DNA of 17,093 nt, from positions 1-17,093 of the forward strand of contig JAGHVP010000070.1 of NCBI GenBank assembly GCA_018064305.1, in the 5' to 3' direction. This DNA is from Candidatus Equibacterium intestinale (GTDB lineage: Bacteria; Bacteroidota; Bacteroidia; Bacteroidales; UBA932). The position numbers and the translations under genes are program-made. Under the pieces are notes generated by a model. It was not told where the DNA came from. It made no database searches and saw only the letters and a program-made list of their open reading frames with translations. This document shows, piece by piece, positions 1-7,121 of this stretch (positions are counted from its first letter, which is position 1; each line of letters begins with the position of its first letter).

Positions 1-1
1 G

Positions 2-1948
2 AGCCGCGACGAGGAAACAGGCCTGATGCACGACATCATGGTGTACGACCACAACGCAGGCATGGGCAACACCAGCCTTACCGTAGCCGATTCCGGCCTT
101 ATCCGCCTTACGCCCGACAAGTCTAACATCATATTCACCCTCTACAACGGCCGCACCTATGAAGACACGAACGACATCAGGACACGCGACACTGTGCTGG
201 ACCAGAATGTGATTACCTTCGACGAGCAGACAATGATGGTATCGCTGGAGGACTATGCGTTCGAGCGCAACGACGACGACCGCTTCGGCGATGAAATCAT
301 GGCCAAGGACCTCAAGACGCTTGCCCATGACAACGACTCACTCCTCACAGAGTTCAAGGATGTGAAACCGACGAACGTCCGCCGCTTCATGTACGGAAAC
401 TCGCTCCGCTACATAAACCAGATCGACACCACCCTGGTGATGTACAGGAACCTTACGGAAGGCATCGGATTAGACTTCGGGGAGCTGAAGGACACCGTGT
501 TCAACGGTAAGTCGGCCCGCGACCTCGAACTGACACAGAAAGCCATCCAGGCGCTTGCCGACCACGCATTCGCACTTGACGACTACGACCGCAACACCTT
601 CAGGTACGTCGCCCCCACGCGCAAGATGCAGATCGAGATGTTCCGCAAGTTCACAGGTGCACTCGCCTGCCTGCTGTTCTTCTTCATCGGTGCCCCGCTG
701 GGCTCTATCATCCGCAAGGGAGGCCTCGGCACACCTGTCATCATCTCGGCACTGATATACATCGTCTACTGGGTGATTGACATCAGCGGAAAGAAGCTGG
801 CGAAAGACGGCGCGATAACGCCGTTCTCCGGTGCTTTCGCATCCTCGGGCGCGCTGCTGCCGCTTGGAATACTACTCACGGTGCTTGCAATCCGTGAGGC
901 AGCACTCAACTTCGACTCAATCAAACTGTTCTTCAAGAACCTCTTCAAAAATATCGACAGACTGCTTGTGAAATTCTTCAACAATTTCAAAAAGAACAAA
1001 GGTATCATCAAGGTTGTCTATATGGGAACCCCCGAATTTGCTGTGGCTCCCCTCAAGGCGCTGATGGATGCCGGATATGAAATCTCTGCTGTTGTGACTG
1101 TTGCCGACAAGCAGAGCGGCCGCGGCCTCAAGGTGAACGAGAGCGCCGTCAAGAAATTTGCAGTGGAGAACAACCTGCCTGTGCTGCAGCCTGTTTCACT
1201 CAAGGATCCTGAATTCCTGGAGGCACTCCGCAAGACCGGGGCAGACATGTTTGTGGTGGTGGCATTCCGCATGCTTCCCAAGGAAGTATGGTCTATGCCG
1301 CGCCTGGGCACATTCAACCTCCACGCCTCGCTGCTGCCTCAATACCGCGGTGCAGCTCCTATCAACTGGGCCATCATCAACGGTGAGAAGCAGACCGGTG
1401 TAACCACATTCCTGATTGACGAGCAGATAGATACAGGCAGCATCCTCTTCAGCGAAACCTGCCCGATAGAAGACTACGACAACGTGGGCACCCTGCACGA
1501 CAAGCTTATGGCACAGGGAGCCGCCCTCACTGTGAAGACAGCCGACGCACTCAAGCGCGGCAAAGCCAAGCCGCAACCCCAGGAGGCCTACTCACGCCTG
1601 CATCCTGCACCCAAGATCACCAAAGAGACCTGCAGGATCGACTGGAGCAGAGACGGATATTCTATCATCAACCTGGTACGCGGCCTCAGCCCCTACCCCG
1701 CAGCTTTCTCCAACCTGATCAACGGTGGAACCGAAACTTCAGTGAAGATTTTCGAGGCATACCTCTATATGGACGACGAGCCTGCAGAGCCCGGCACAAT
1801 CATCACCGATGGCAAGACCTATCTTGGTGTGGCCAGCGGCAAATATACCGTCCGCATCGTAGACCTCCAGGTTGCAGGCAAGAAACGCATGCCTGTGGCA
1901 GAATTCCTGAAAGGTTTCAGACCGGCTGAAGGCTGCAAGTTCGCATAG
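2..1948 (+). CDS. fmt: LptF/LptG-family permease fused in frame to methionyl-tRNA formyltransferase (5' partial)
   Basis: The frame is open from base 2, so the gene begins before the window. The ATG at 26 is only the first Met seen, not a start. Numbering from that Met, residues 1 to about 205 look like the periplasmic domain and following linker of an LptF/LptG permease. Residues about 210-300 hold three membrane segments with the family motif IIRKGGLG, matching TM4-6 of the LptB2FG lipopolysaccharide exporter. A Lys-rich linker follows, then from about base 1007 a 313-residue Fmt domain, near the family's usual 315. Fmt formylates initiator Met-tRNA using 10-formyl-tetrahydrofolate. Visible are GTPEF, the NLH pair, SLLPQYRG and IDTG, which line up with catalytic N, H and D of E. 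coli Fmt, and a C-terminal Fmt domain with RGLSPYPA. No stop or ATG precedes the Fmt core, so either one fusion protein is made or Fmt starts at a non-ATG codon. Family assignments are strong; the fusion is seen directly but untested. Confidence 0.9.
   Translation, partial: SRDEETGLMHDIMVYDHNAGMGNTSLTVADSGLIRLTPDKSNIIFTLYNGRTYEDTNDIRTRDTVLDQNVITFDEQTMMVSLEDYAFERNDDDRFGDEIMAKDLKTLAHDNDSLLTEFKDVKPTNVRRFMYGNSLRYINQIDTTLVMYRNLTEGIGLDFGELKDTVFNGKSARDLELTQKAIQALADHAFALDDYDRNTFRYVAPTRKMQIEMFRKFTGALACLLFFFIGAPLGSIIRKGGLGTPVIISALIYIVYWVIDISGKKLAKDGAITPFSGAFASSGALLPLGILLTVLAIREAALNFDSIKLFFKNLFKNIDRLLVKFFNNFKKNKGIIKVVYMGTPEFAVAPLKALMDAGYEISAVVTVADKQSGRGLKVNESAVKKFAVENNLPVLQPVSLKDPEFLEALRKTGADMFVVVAFRMLPKEVWSMPRLGTFNLHASLLPQYRGAAPINWAIINGEKQTGVTTFLIDEQIDTGSILFSETCPIEDYDNVGTLHDKLMAQGAALTVKTADALKRGKAKPQPQEAYSRLHPAPKITKETCRIDWSRDGYSIINLVRGLSPYPAAFSNLINGGTETSVKIFEAYLYMDDEPAEPGTIITDGKTYLGVASGKYTVRIVDLQVAGKKRMPVAEFLKGFRPAEGCKFA
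962..1024 (+). other. Permease-Fmt junction with no stop and no conventional Fmt start
   Basis: Between the last permease helix and the Fmt core lies a Lys/Asn/Phe-rich linker with no stop in the permease frame. A stand-alone Fmt normally begins with Met-(K/R)-(I/V)-V-x-x-GTPEF. Here the matching codon is ATC at 1007 (followed by AAG GTT GTC TAT ATG GGA). The only ATG, at 1022, would remove the first beta strand. A GTG at 968 is the nearest common alternative start. A weak AAAGG sequence lies at 998-1002. LptF/LptG C-termini are cytoplasmic, so a fused Fmt would sit in the right compartment. Confidence 0.7.
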
Positions 1949-1951
1949 CCG

Positions 1952-2578
1952 ATGAAGCGCATCACCATCCTGGCAGACGGGGATTTCCCACGTGGCGGCA
2001 GGGCTCTGGAAGCTCTGCGGAGTGCAGAATACATCATCTGCTGCGATGGTGCCGCCGAAGCACTTGTCAACTTCGGAATGCAGCCTGATATGATTGTGGG
2101 CGATATCGACTCGCTGCCCGCCTCCCTCCAGGAGCAGTTTGCCGGAATAATCCGCCACTGCACCGGGCAGGACGACAACGACCTCACGAAAGCAATGCGG
2201 CAGGCCGTGGAGATGCAGCCAGAATCGATTCTGATACTCGGCGCCACCGGCAAGCGCGAAGACCATACACTTGCCAACATCTCTCTCCTTGCAGACTATC
2301 TTGAGATGGCCGCACCGGCAACTGTCGAGATGCTGAGCGATTTCGGGAGGTTCGAGGTGCGCGACAGCAGCGGAACATTCAATGCCAGTCCGGGGCAGGA
2401 AATCTCTATCTTCTCATTTGACCAGACCCTGAACATTCATGCAGAAGGGCTCGAGTATCCCACCGACAATGTGGTATTCGACTCGCTCTGGAAGGCATCA
2501 TTGAACAGAGCCCTGCAGCCTGAGTTCACTCTGGAACTCAACCACAGGGCCCCGTATATTGTGTATTCCGCTTTTTAA
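1952..2578 (+). CDS. Thiamine diphosphokinase (thiamine pyrophosphokinase)
   Basis: This cytosolic enzyme makes thiamine diphosphate from thiamine and ATP, the final step of thiamine salvage (EC 2.7.6.2). The 208-residue length is normal for the family. Recognisable motifs are CDG at residues 31-33, VGDIDS at 49-54 (metal and phosphate binding), QDDNDLTKA at 73-81, and GATGKREDHTLAN at 97-109. The C-terminal half is beta-rich, as expected for the thiamine-binding domain. The ATG at 1952 is only 3 nt after the Fmt stop, so the two genes are almost certainly cotranscribed. The stop TAA overlaps the stop of the opposing nucleoside transporter gene. I see no thiamine riboswitch, and there is no space for one. 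No thiamine transporter is next to it. Confidence 0.93.
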   Translation: MKRITILADGDFPRGGRALEALRSAEYIICCDGAAEALVNFGMQPDMIVGDIDSLPASLQEQFAGIIRHCTGQDDNDLTKAMRQAVEMQPESILILGATGKREDHTLANISLLADYLEMAAPATVEMLSDFGRFEVRDSSGTFNASPGQEISIFSFDQTLNIHAEGLEYPTDNVVFDSLWKASLNRALQPEFTLELNHRAPYIVYSAF

Positions 2579-3852
2579 GCCGCTTTTTCCAGATCTTCGG
2601 GATTGTGTTTGTATTTGAATGTCACGGCAAATACCACTGCAAGGACGAATGCATACGCTGCAAAGACATACCATGCATTCCTCCAGCCGTCCATCTTCGC
2701 AACACCCTCTAGACCGCCGGTGAACCTGGTGACCACAGCCTGGGCTGCAAGTGAACCCACCGACGCGCCGATACCGTTGGTCATGAGCATGAACAGTCCC
2801 TGGGCGCTTGAACGGATATCGGTGGTGGTGTTCTTGTCAACGAACAGCGAACCTGAAATGTTGAAGAAGTCGAATGCCACACCATATACGATCATAGAAA
2901 GGAGGAAGAGCCATACACCGCCTCCGGGGTTGCCGAGACCCAAGAATGCAAATCTGAATCCCCATGCCACCATGGCCAGCAGCATCACCTTCTTGATGCC
3001 GAACTTGCGGAGGAAGAACGGTATGAGCAGGATGCAGAAAGTCTCTGAAATCTGAGAGAGCGAGATGAGTATGTTGGAATGCTCAACACCGAACATGCCC
3101 TTGTATGCATCAACTCCGGCAAAGTCGCCGAGGTATGTGTTAGCAAAACCGTTTGAAACCTGGAGGGCGGCGCCCAGCAGGAACGAGAAGATGAAGAACA
3201 GAGCCATCTTGTAGTCTTTGAAGAGAGTGAAGGCCTTGAGCCCCAGAGCCTCTGCAAAGCTCTGCTTTCCGGTATCGGCTTTTTCTGCCTTGCAGGCAGG
3301 AAGAAGGAATGCATATACAGCCATCACCACTCCTATGCCTCCTGATACGAGATACTGCTTTGCTGTAGGCTGGAAGCCCAGCAGGTCCACAGCCCACATC
3401 GAAAGGATGAAGCCGATGGTGCCCCAGATTCGGATGGGAGGGAAATCCTTGACAGTATCATATCCGTCACGCTCCAGCAGCGTGTATGCAACCGAATTTG
3501 TAAGGGCAAGCGTAGGCATGTAGAAGGCCACACTCAGCGTGTAGAGGGTGAACAGAGGGCCGAACTGCACATTCTCACCTGCCGACACACCATACCAGCC
3601 GGCGCCCAGCATGGCAGCTGCGGCAATTGCATGGCACAGCCCGAGCATCTTCCTGGCATCCCACTTGTCTGCCAGAATACCTATAAGGGCGGGCATGAAG
3701 ATAGAGACAATACCCTGGATGGAATAGAACCAGCCTATTCTGCCGGCCATTCCGAACCCTGCCAGATAACGGCCCTGGCATGTAAGATACGCACCCCAGA
3801 CAGCGAACTGCAGGAAGTTCAGGATGATAAGACGAAGTTTGGTGTTTTTCAT
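2575..3852 (-). CDS. nupG: NupG-family nucleoside:H+ symporter (MFS)
   Basis: A 425-residue inner-membrane protein with about 12 hydrophobic segments, very close by eye to E. coli NupG (418 aa), which imports purine and pyrimidine nucleosides with protons. Shared blocks include FMPALIGILADKW at 52-64, DFPPIRIWGTIGF at 136-148, FFIFSFLLGA at 219-228, SQISET at 266-271, and SMIVYG-AFDFFNISGS at 319-335. The polar residues of these blocks (R141, Q231, N234, Q267, E270, D328) are retained, and in NupG these regions line the nucleoside site. It is the last gene of the long minus-strand operon, 21 nt after lptG. Its neighbours include a PfkB-family kinase and two queuosine genes, so purine nucleosides or queuosine-related nucleosides are possible substrates. 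The exact substrate is inference; the family is not in doubt. Confidence 0.92.
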   Translation of the reverse strand: MKNTKLRLIILNFLQFAVWGAYLTCQGRYLAGFGMAGRIGWFYSIQGIVSIFMPALIGILADKWDARKMLGLCHAIAAAAMLGAGWYGVSAGENVQFGPLFTLYTLSVAFYMPTLALTNSVAYTLLERDGYDTVKDFPPIRIWGTIGFILSMWAVDLLGFQPTAKQYLVSGGIGVVMAVYAFLLPACKAEKADTGKQSFAEALGLKAFTLFKDYKMALFFIFSFLLGAALQVSNGFANTYLGDFAGVDAYKGMFGVEHSNILISLSQISETFCILLIPFFLRKFGIKKVMLLAMVAWGFRFAFLGLGNPGGGVWLFLLSMIVYGVAFDFFNISGSLFVDKNTTTDIRSSAQGLFMLMTNGIGASVGSLAAQAVVTRFTGGLEGVAKMDGWRNAWYVFAAYAFVLAVVFAVTFKYKHNPEDLEKAA

Positions 3853-3873
3853 ATCAGGTTGTTTTTGAAACTT

Positions 3874-4977
3874 CTATTTGGGAGCCATCCGGTACAGGCC
3901 GAATGCAATGAACGAATAGATGATGTTCGGGAGCCAGATTGCTAGCCACGGCGGAAGGGTGCCGGTGTAAACAAACATCTCACTGAAGCGCATGAACAGG
4001 ATGTACGAGAAGCTGAGGGCCACACCTATACCGATGTTTATTCCAAGGCCTCCGCGGCGCTTGCGCGAAGAGAGCGCCACACCCATGAGGGTGAGGATGA
4101 ACGCCGAGAAGGGAGTTGCAATGCGGGTGTTCTTCTCGATAAGGGCATATTTGACCATCTTGTCGCCACGCATGTTCTGCATAGCGATAAGCTCGTTCAG
4201 GTCTTTTATCTTCAGAGTCTCCACCACATTCTTGCGGCGGTAGAAATCCTCGAGCGTAAGGCCTATGATGGTATCGGTCTGAGGGCCGATTTCAATCGTT
4301 TCGAAACCGCGCTCGTCGTAGTTGCGGATGAAATACTCCTTGCAGGTCCAGCCGCCTATCTCTTCGTTCCACGAGGCAGAGGTGGCAGTCATCTTGGATA
4401 CAAGCCTGTTGTCCTTCACACTCTCGAGCGTGAAGCGGTTCACAGAGTTGTTCCATGAGCTGAACGACTCCACATACACGAACGTACCGGGGTCTAGCTG
4501 GTAGTGGATGTTGCGGTTAGAGTTGTAGTAGGTTGTAGCCTTTACATATTTCTGCTCGAACTCCAGGCGGTGGTAGTTGGCCGGAGGAATCACATAGAGG
4601 CTGAGCAGGAAGGTGAGCAGCGCCACGAAGGCTGCCGAAATCATATATGGAAGCAGCAGGCGCCGGAAGCTCATTCCTCCCGAGAGCATGGCTATTATCT
4701 CGCTGTTTCCAGCCAGCTTCGAAGTGAAGAATATCACTGTGATGAACACGAACAGGGGGCTGAACATGTTCAGGATGTTCGGGATGAAGTTTACGTAGTA
4801 TTCAAAGATAATCTCCTTGAGCGGCGCTTCATGCTCCACGAAGTTGTCTATCTTCTCGCTGATGTCGAACACAATGACGATGATGGTTATGATCAGGATG
4901 GACATCAGGAAAGTGCTGATGAACTTCTTGATTATATACCAGTCAAGTATTTTGGGTTTCAGCGGATTGTTTCTCAT
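3874..4977 (-). CDS. lptG: LptF/LptG-family permease of the LPS exporter
   Basis: A complete 367-residue inner-membrane permease of the YjgP/YjgQ family. With its partner and the ATPase LptB it extracts lipopolysaccharide from the inner membrane and passes it to LptC/LptA. Predicted TM helices are at about 16-39, 66-88, 107-130, 288-304, 310-330 and 345-363. A periplasmic beta-jellyroll at about 131-270 separates TM3 from TM4. Family motifs AGNSEIIAMLSGG (89-101) and RKRRGGLG (305-312) are present. The start ATG overlaps the tgt stop by 4 nt (ATGA), indicating translational coupling. A tgt-permease pair is, as I recall, common in Bacteroidales. LptG versus LptF cannot be settled by eye; the fused permease at the left of the window could be the heterodimer partner. 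Confidence 0.9.
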   Translation of the reverse strand: MRNNPLKPKILDWYIIKKFISTFLMSILIITIIVIVFDISEKIDNFVEHEAPLKEIIFEYYVNFIPNILNMFSPLFVFITVIFFTSKLAGNSEIIAMLSGGMSFRRLLLPYMISAAFVALLTFLLSLYVIPPANYHRLEFEQKYVKATTYYNSNRNIHYQLDPGTFVYVESFSSWNNSVNRFTLESVKDNRLVSKMTATSASWNEEIGGWTCKEYFIRNYDERGFETIEIGPQTDTIIGLTLEDFYRRKNVVETLKIKDLNELIAMQNMRGDKMVKYALIEKNTRIATPFSAFILTLMGVALSSRKRRGGLGINIGIGVALSFSYILFMRFSEMFVYTGTLPPWLAIWLPNIIYSFIAFGLYRMAPK

Positions 4978-6104
4978 ATTCTGCTCTCGAGTCTTTTGAC
5001 CGTTTCGGTCTTCCAGGATGCGAAATCTCCCGCAAATATATGTTCTCTTGCCTTTGTTACCAAATCAAGGTAGAAGGCAAGGTTGTGTTCGCTTGCAATC
5101 TGTGCCGCAAGCATCTCACCTGAGATTGTGAGGTGGCGCAGATATGCCTTGGTATATGTATGGTCGACGAACGATGTCCCCTGCGGATCGAGCGGAGAGA
5201 AATCGTCGGCCCATTTCTGATTCTTGATGTTGATGGTACCCTCCCAGGTGAAGAGCATTCCGTTGCGTCCGTTGCGGGTGGGCATCACGCAGTCGAACAT
5301 GTCCACACCGCGCGCAATTCCTTCCAGGATGTTGGCGGGTGTGCCCACTCCCATCAGATAGCGCGGCTTGTCTGCGGGGAGCAGGGGGTCCAGCAGCTCT
5401 ATCATCTCGTACATCTTCTCTTTTGGCTCGCCCACGGCCAGCCCTCCTATGGCATAGCCTTCACGGTCGAGCGCCACGGCGTGTTCGGCGGCAGCCTTCC
5501 TGAGGTCGGGATAGACGCATCCCTGCACTATCGGGAAGAAAGTCTGGCTGTAGCCGTACAACGGTTCGGTTTCGTCAAAATGCCTTACGCAGCGCTCAAG
5601 CCATTTCTGGGTGAGCGAGAGCGACTTCTTTGCATAGTTGTAGTCGGCATCACCGGGGCAGCATTCGTCGAGCGCCATGATGATGTCGGCGCCTATGGTA
5701 CGCTGTATGTCCACGTTGTTCTCAGGTGTGAACATGTGCTTCGAGCCGTCGATATGCGAGCGGAAGATGCAGCCGTCTTCGGTGAGCTTGCGGATGGGAC
5801 TGAGCGAGAACACCTGGAATCCGCCGCTGTCGGTGAGGATGGGACGGGTCCATGATGTGAACTTGTGCAGTCCACCTGCCTTTCTCAGGATGTCCAGCCC
5901 GGGACGGAGGTAGAGGTGGTAAGTATTGCCCAGTATGATCTGAGCCCTTACATCATCCTCCAGATCTCTGTGGTACACACCCTTCACCGAACCAACAGTG
6001 CCGACAGGCATGAAGACAGGTGTCTGTATGGTGCCGTGGTCGGTGGTTATCTCACCGCAGCGCGCAGAAGACTGAGGGTCTGTATGGAGCAGCTTGAACT
6101 TCAT
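4974..6104 (-). CDS. tgt: tRNA-guanine(34) transglycosylase Tgt
   Basis: Exchanges guanine-34 for preQ1 in the anticodons of tRNAs for Asp, Asn, His and Tyr during queuosine synthesis. The 376-residue length fits bacterial Tgt. TDSGGFQVFSL at 91-101 carries the general acid/base Asp (D92), and MFDCVMPTRNGRNG at 269-282 carries the nucleophile Asp (D271). Substrate-site blocks IGGLAVGE (219-226) and MGVGTP (251-256) are intact. Odd: the usual CxCxxC zinc motif is absent. The segment at about 304-322 reads PLDPQGTSFVDHTYTKAYL, while the downstream His (H340) is kept. I recall this loss from other Bacteroidetes Tgt proteins, so it is probably lineage-typical rather than a defect. It lies 6 nt after the PfkB gene and overlaps lptG by 4 nt. 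Confidence 0.96.
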   Translation of the reverse strand: MKFKLLHTDPQSSARCGEITTDHGTIQTPVFMPVGTVGSVKGVYHRDLEDDVRAQIILGNTYHLYLRPGLDILRKAGGLHKFTSWTRPILTDSGGFQVFSLSPIRKLTEDGCIFRSHIDGSKHMFTPENNVDIQRTIGADIIMALDECCPGDADYNYAKKSLSLTQKWLERCVRHFDETEPLYGYSQTFFPIVQGCVYPDLRKAAAEHAVALDREGYAIGGLAVGEPKEKMYEMIELLDPLLPADKPRYLMGVGTPANILEGIARGVDMFDCVMPTRNGRNGMLFTWEGTINIKNQKWADDFSPLDPQGTSFVDHTYTKAYLRHLTISGEMLAAQIASEHNLAFYLDLVTKAREHIFAGDFASWKTETVKRLESRI

Positions 6105-6110
6105 AGGGCA

Positions 6111-7103
6111 CTATTCGGGAATATTCATCATCTGGCGGATGCGTGACTTCGCCTCTTTCCAGCGGGGGATGTCAATCTTGGAGCCGATGACCTCTACCAC
6201 CTTCGAAGAGATGAGCGAGCCCACCCTGCCGCACACATCCAGCGGCATATCCTCGGAATATGCATACAGGAAACCTGCGGCATACATATCCCCGGCTCCG
6301 GTGGCGTCTATCGCATTTGTTTTGAAAGGCTCTATCCTGTATGTTTTTCCCTCAGAGCGTACAAAAGAACCATCCTTTCCAAGCTTCACCACAGCCACCT
6401 TGCATTTCGATGCAATGTCGTACAGTGCGGCAACCGGTTCCTTGCCGGTAAACGCCTCTGCCTCGTTTTCATTGGCAAAGACTATGTCCACATAATTGTC
6501 AACGATATCATTCAGGAACGCCAGGTTCGACTCCACCACATTGTAGCTTGCAAGGTCCACCGAAATCGTCATCCCCTTCGATTTACCTATCTCCACGGCA
6601 CGGCGGAACAGCCTCTGGTTCTGCACCAGATAGCCTTCTAGATGAAGGATGTCGTAGCCGTTGAAGTTGTCGGGATCCAGGTCTTCGCTGTCAAGTTCGA
6701 GCGCTGCACCCAGATAAGTGGCGAAAGTACGCTCCGAAGTGTTTTTATTTATGACAACGATGGAACGGCCCGAAGGAGCCTTTCCGCGCAGCAGCATGGA
6801 GCTGATGCCGTCCTGCACCTGGTCTGACTTGAAAAGCGAGCCTATGTCATCCTTGCCCACCTTTCCTATGAAGCCCGACTTCATTCCGAAAATGGCGGCG
6901 GCCGAGATGGTGTTGGCGGCAGATCCTCCGGCGACATACTTGATGCCGCGGTCGCGCAGGTCCTCCCATATCTTGTTGCCTGTCTCGGCATCCACATGCT
7001 GCATGCTTCCCACGGGAAGCTTGTATTTCTTCAGGATTTCATCATCCGGCAGGATTGCCAGAATATCTGTGAGGGCGTTGCCTATTCCAAGTATCGATTT
7101 CAT
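6111..7103 (-). CDS. PfkB-family carbohydrate/nucleoside kinase (adenosine-kinase-like)
   Basis: A 330-residue ribokinase-fold kinase. The N-terminal region begins GIGNALTDILA (6-16). PfkB signature 1 is seen as GGSAANTISAAAIFG (59-73). Signature 2 is DATGAGDMYAAGFLYA (266-281), containing the anion hole and catalytic Asp D272. NENEAEAFTG (211-220) is the typical mid-domain block. Proteins of this type in Bacteroidetes are usually labelled sugar kinase or adenosine kinase, and the substrate cannot be read from the sequence. It sits between queG and tgt, 18 nt after one and 6 nt before the other, in an operon that ends with a nucleoside importer. That makes a nucleoside substrate attractive, but as inference only. 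A TAAATTTG element just upstream could be a secondary promoter. Confidence 0.88.
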   Translation of the reverse strand: MKSILGIGNALTDILAILPDDEILKKYKLPVGSMQHVDAETGNKIWEDLRDRGIKYVAGGSAANTISAAAIFGMKSGFIGKVGKDDIGSLFKSDQVQDGISSMLLRGKAPSGRSIVVINKNTSERTFATYLGAALELDSEDLDPDNFNGYDILHLEGYLVQNQRLFRRAVEIGKSKGMTISVDLASYNVVESNLAFLNDIVDNYVDIVFANENEAEAFTGKEPVAALYDIASKCKVAVVKLGKDGSFVRSEGKTYRIEPFKTNAIDATGAGDMYAAGFLYAYSEDMPLDVCGRVGSLISSKVVEVIGSKIDIPRWKEAKSRIRQMMNIPE

Positions 7104-7109
7104 AACCTA

Positions 7110-7117
7110 CAAATTTA
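7110..7117 (-). promoter_or_regulatory. Possible internal -7 element before the PfkB gene
   Basis: The complement reads TAAATTTG, matching TAnnTTTG, inside the AT-rich 18-nt gap between queG and the PfkB gene. A start about 7 nt downstream would fall almost on the ATG, giving a nearly leaderless transcript. No TTTG -33 element is visible. It could be chance in an AT-rich gap. Confidence 0.25.
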
Positions 7118-7121
7118 ACGA

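Noticed and set aside
2570..2590. Possible bidirectional terminator at the convergent junction
   Set aside because: Only 4-bp inverted repeats with a 1-3 nt loop next to T-runs; too small for a credible hairpin.
5133..5855. Long plus-strand open frame (240 codons) opposite tgt
   Set aside because: It lies wholly antisense to a well-conserved tgt, has His/Val/Gly-rich low-similarity sequence and no recognisable motif; a shadow of the real gene.
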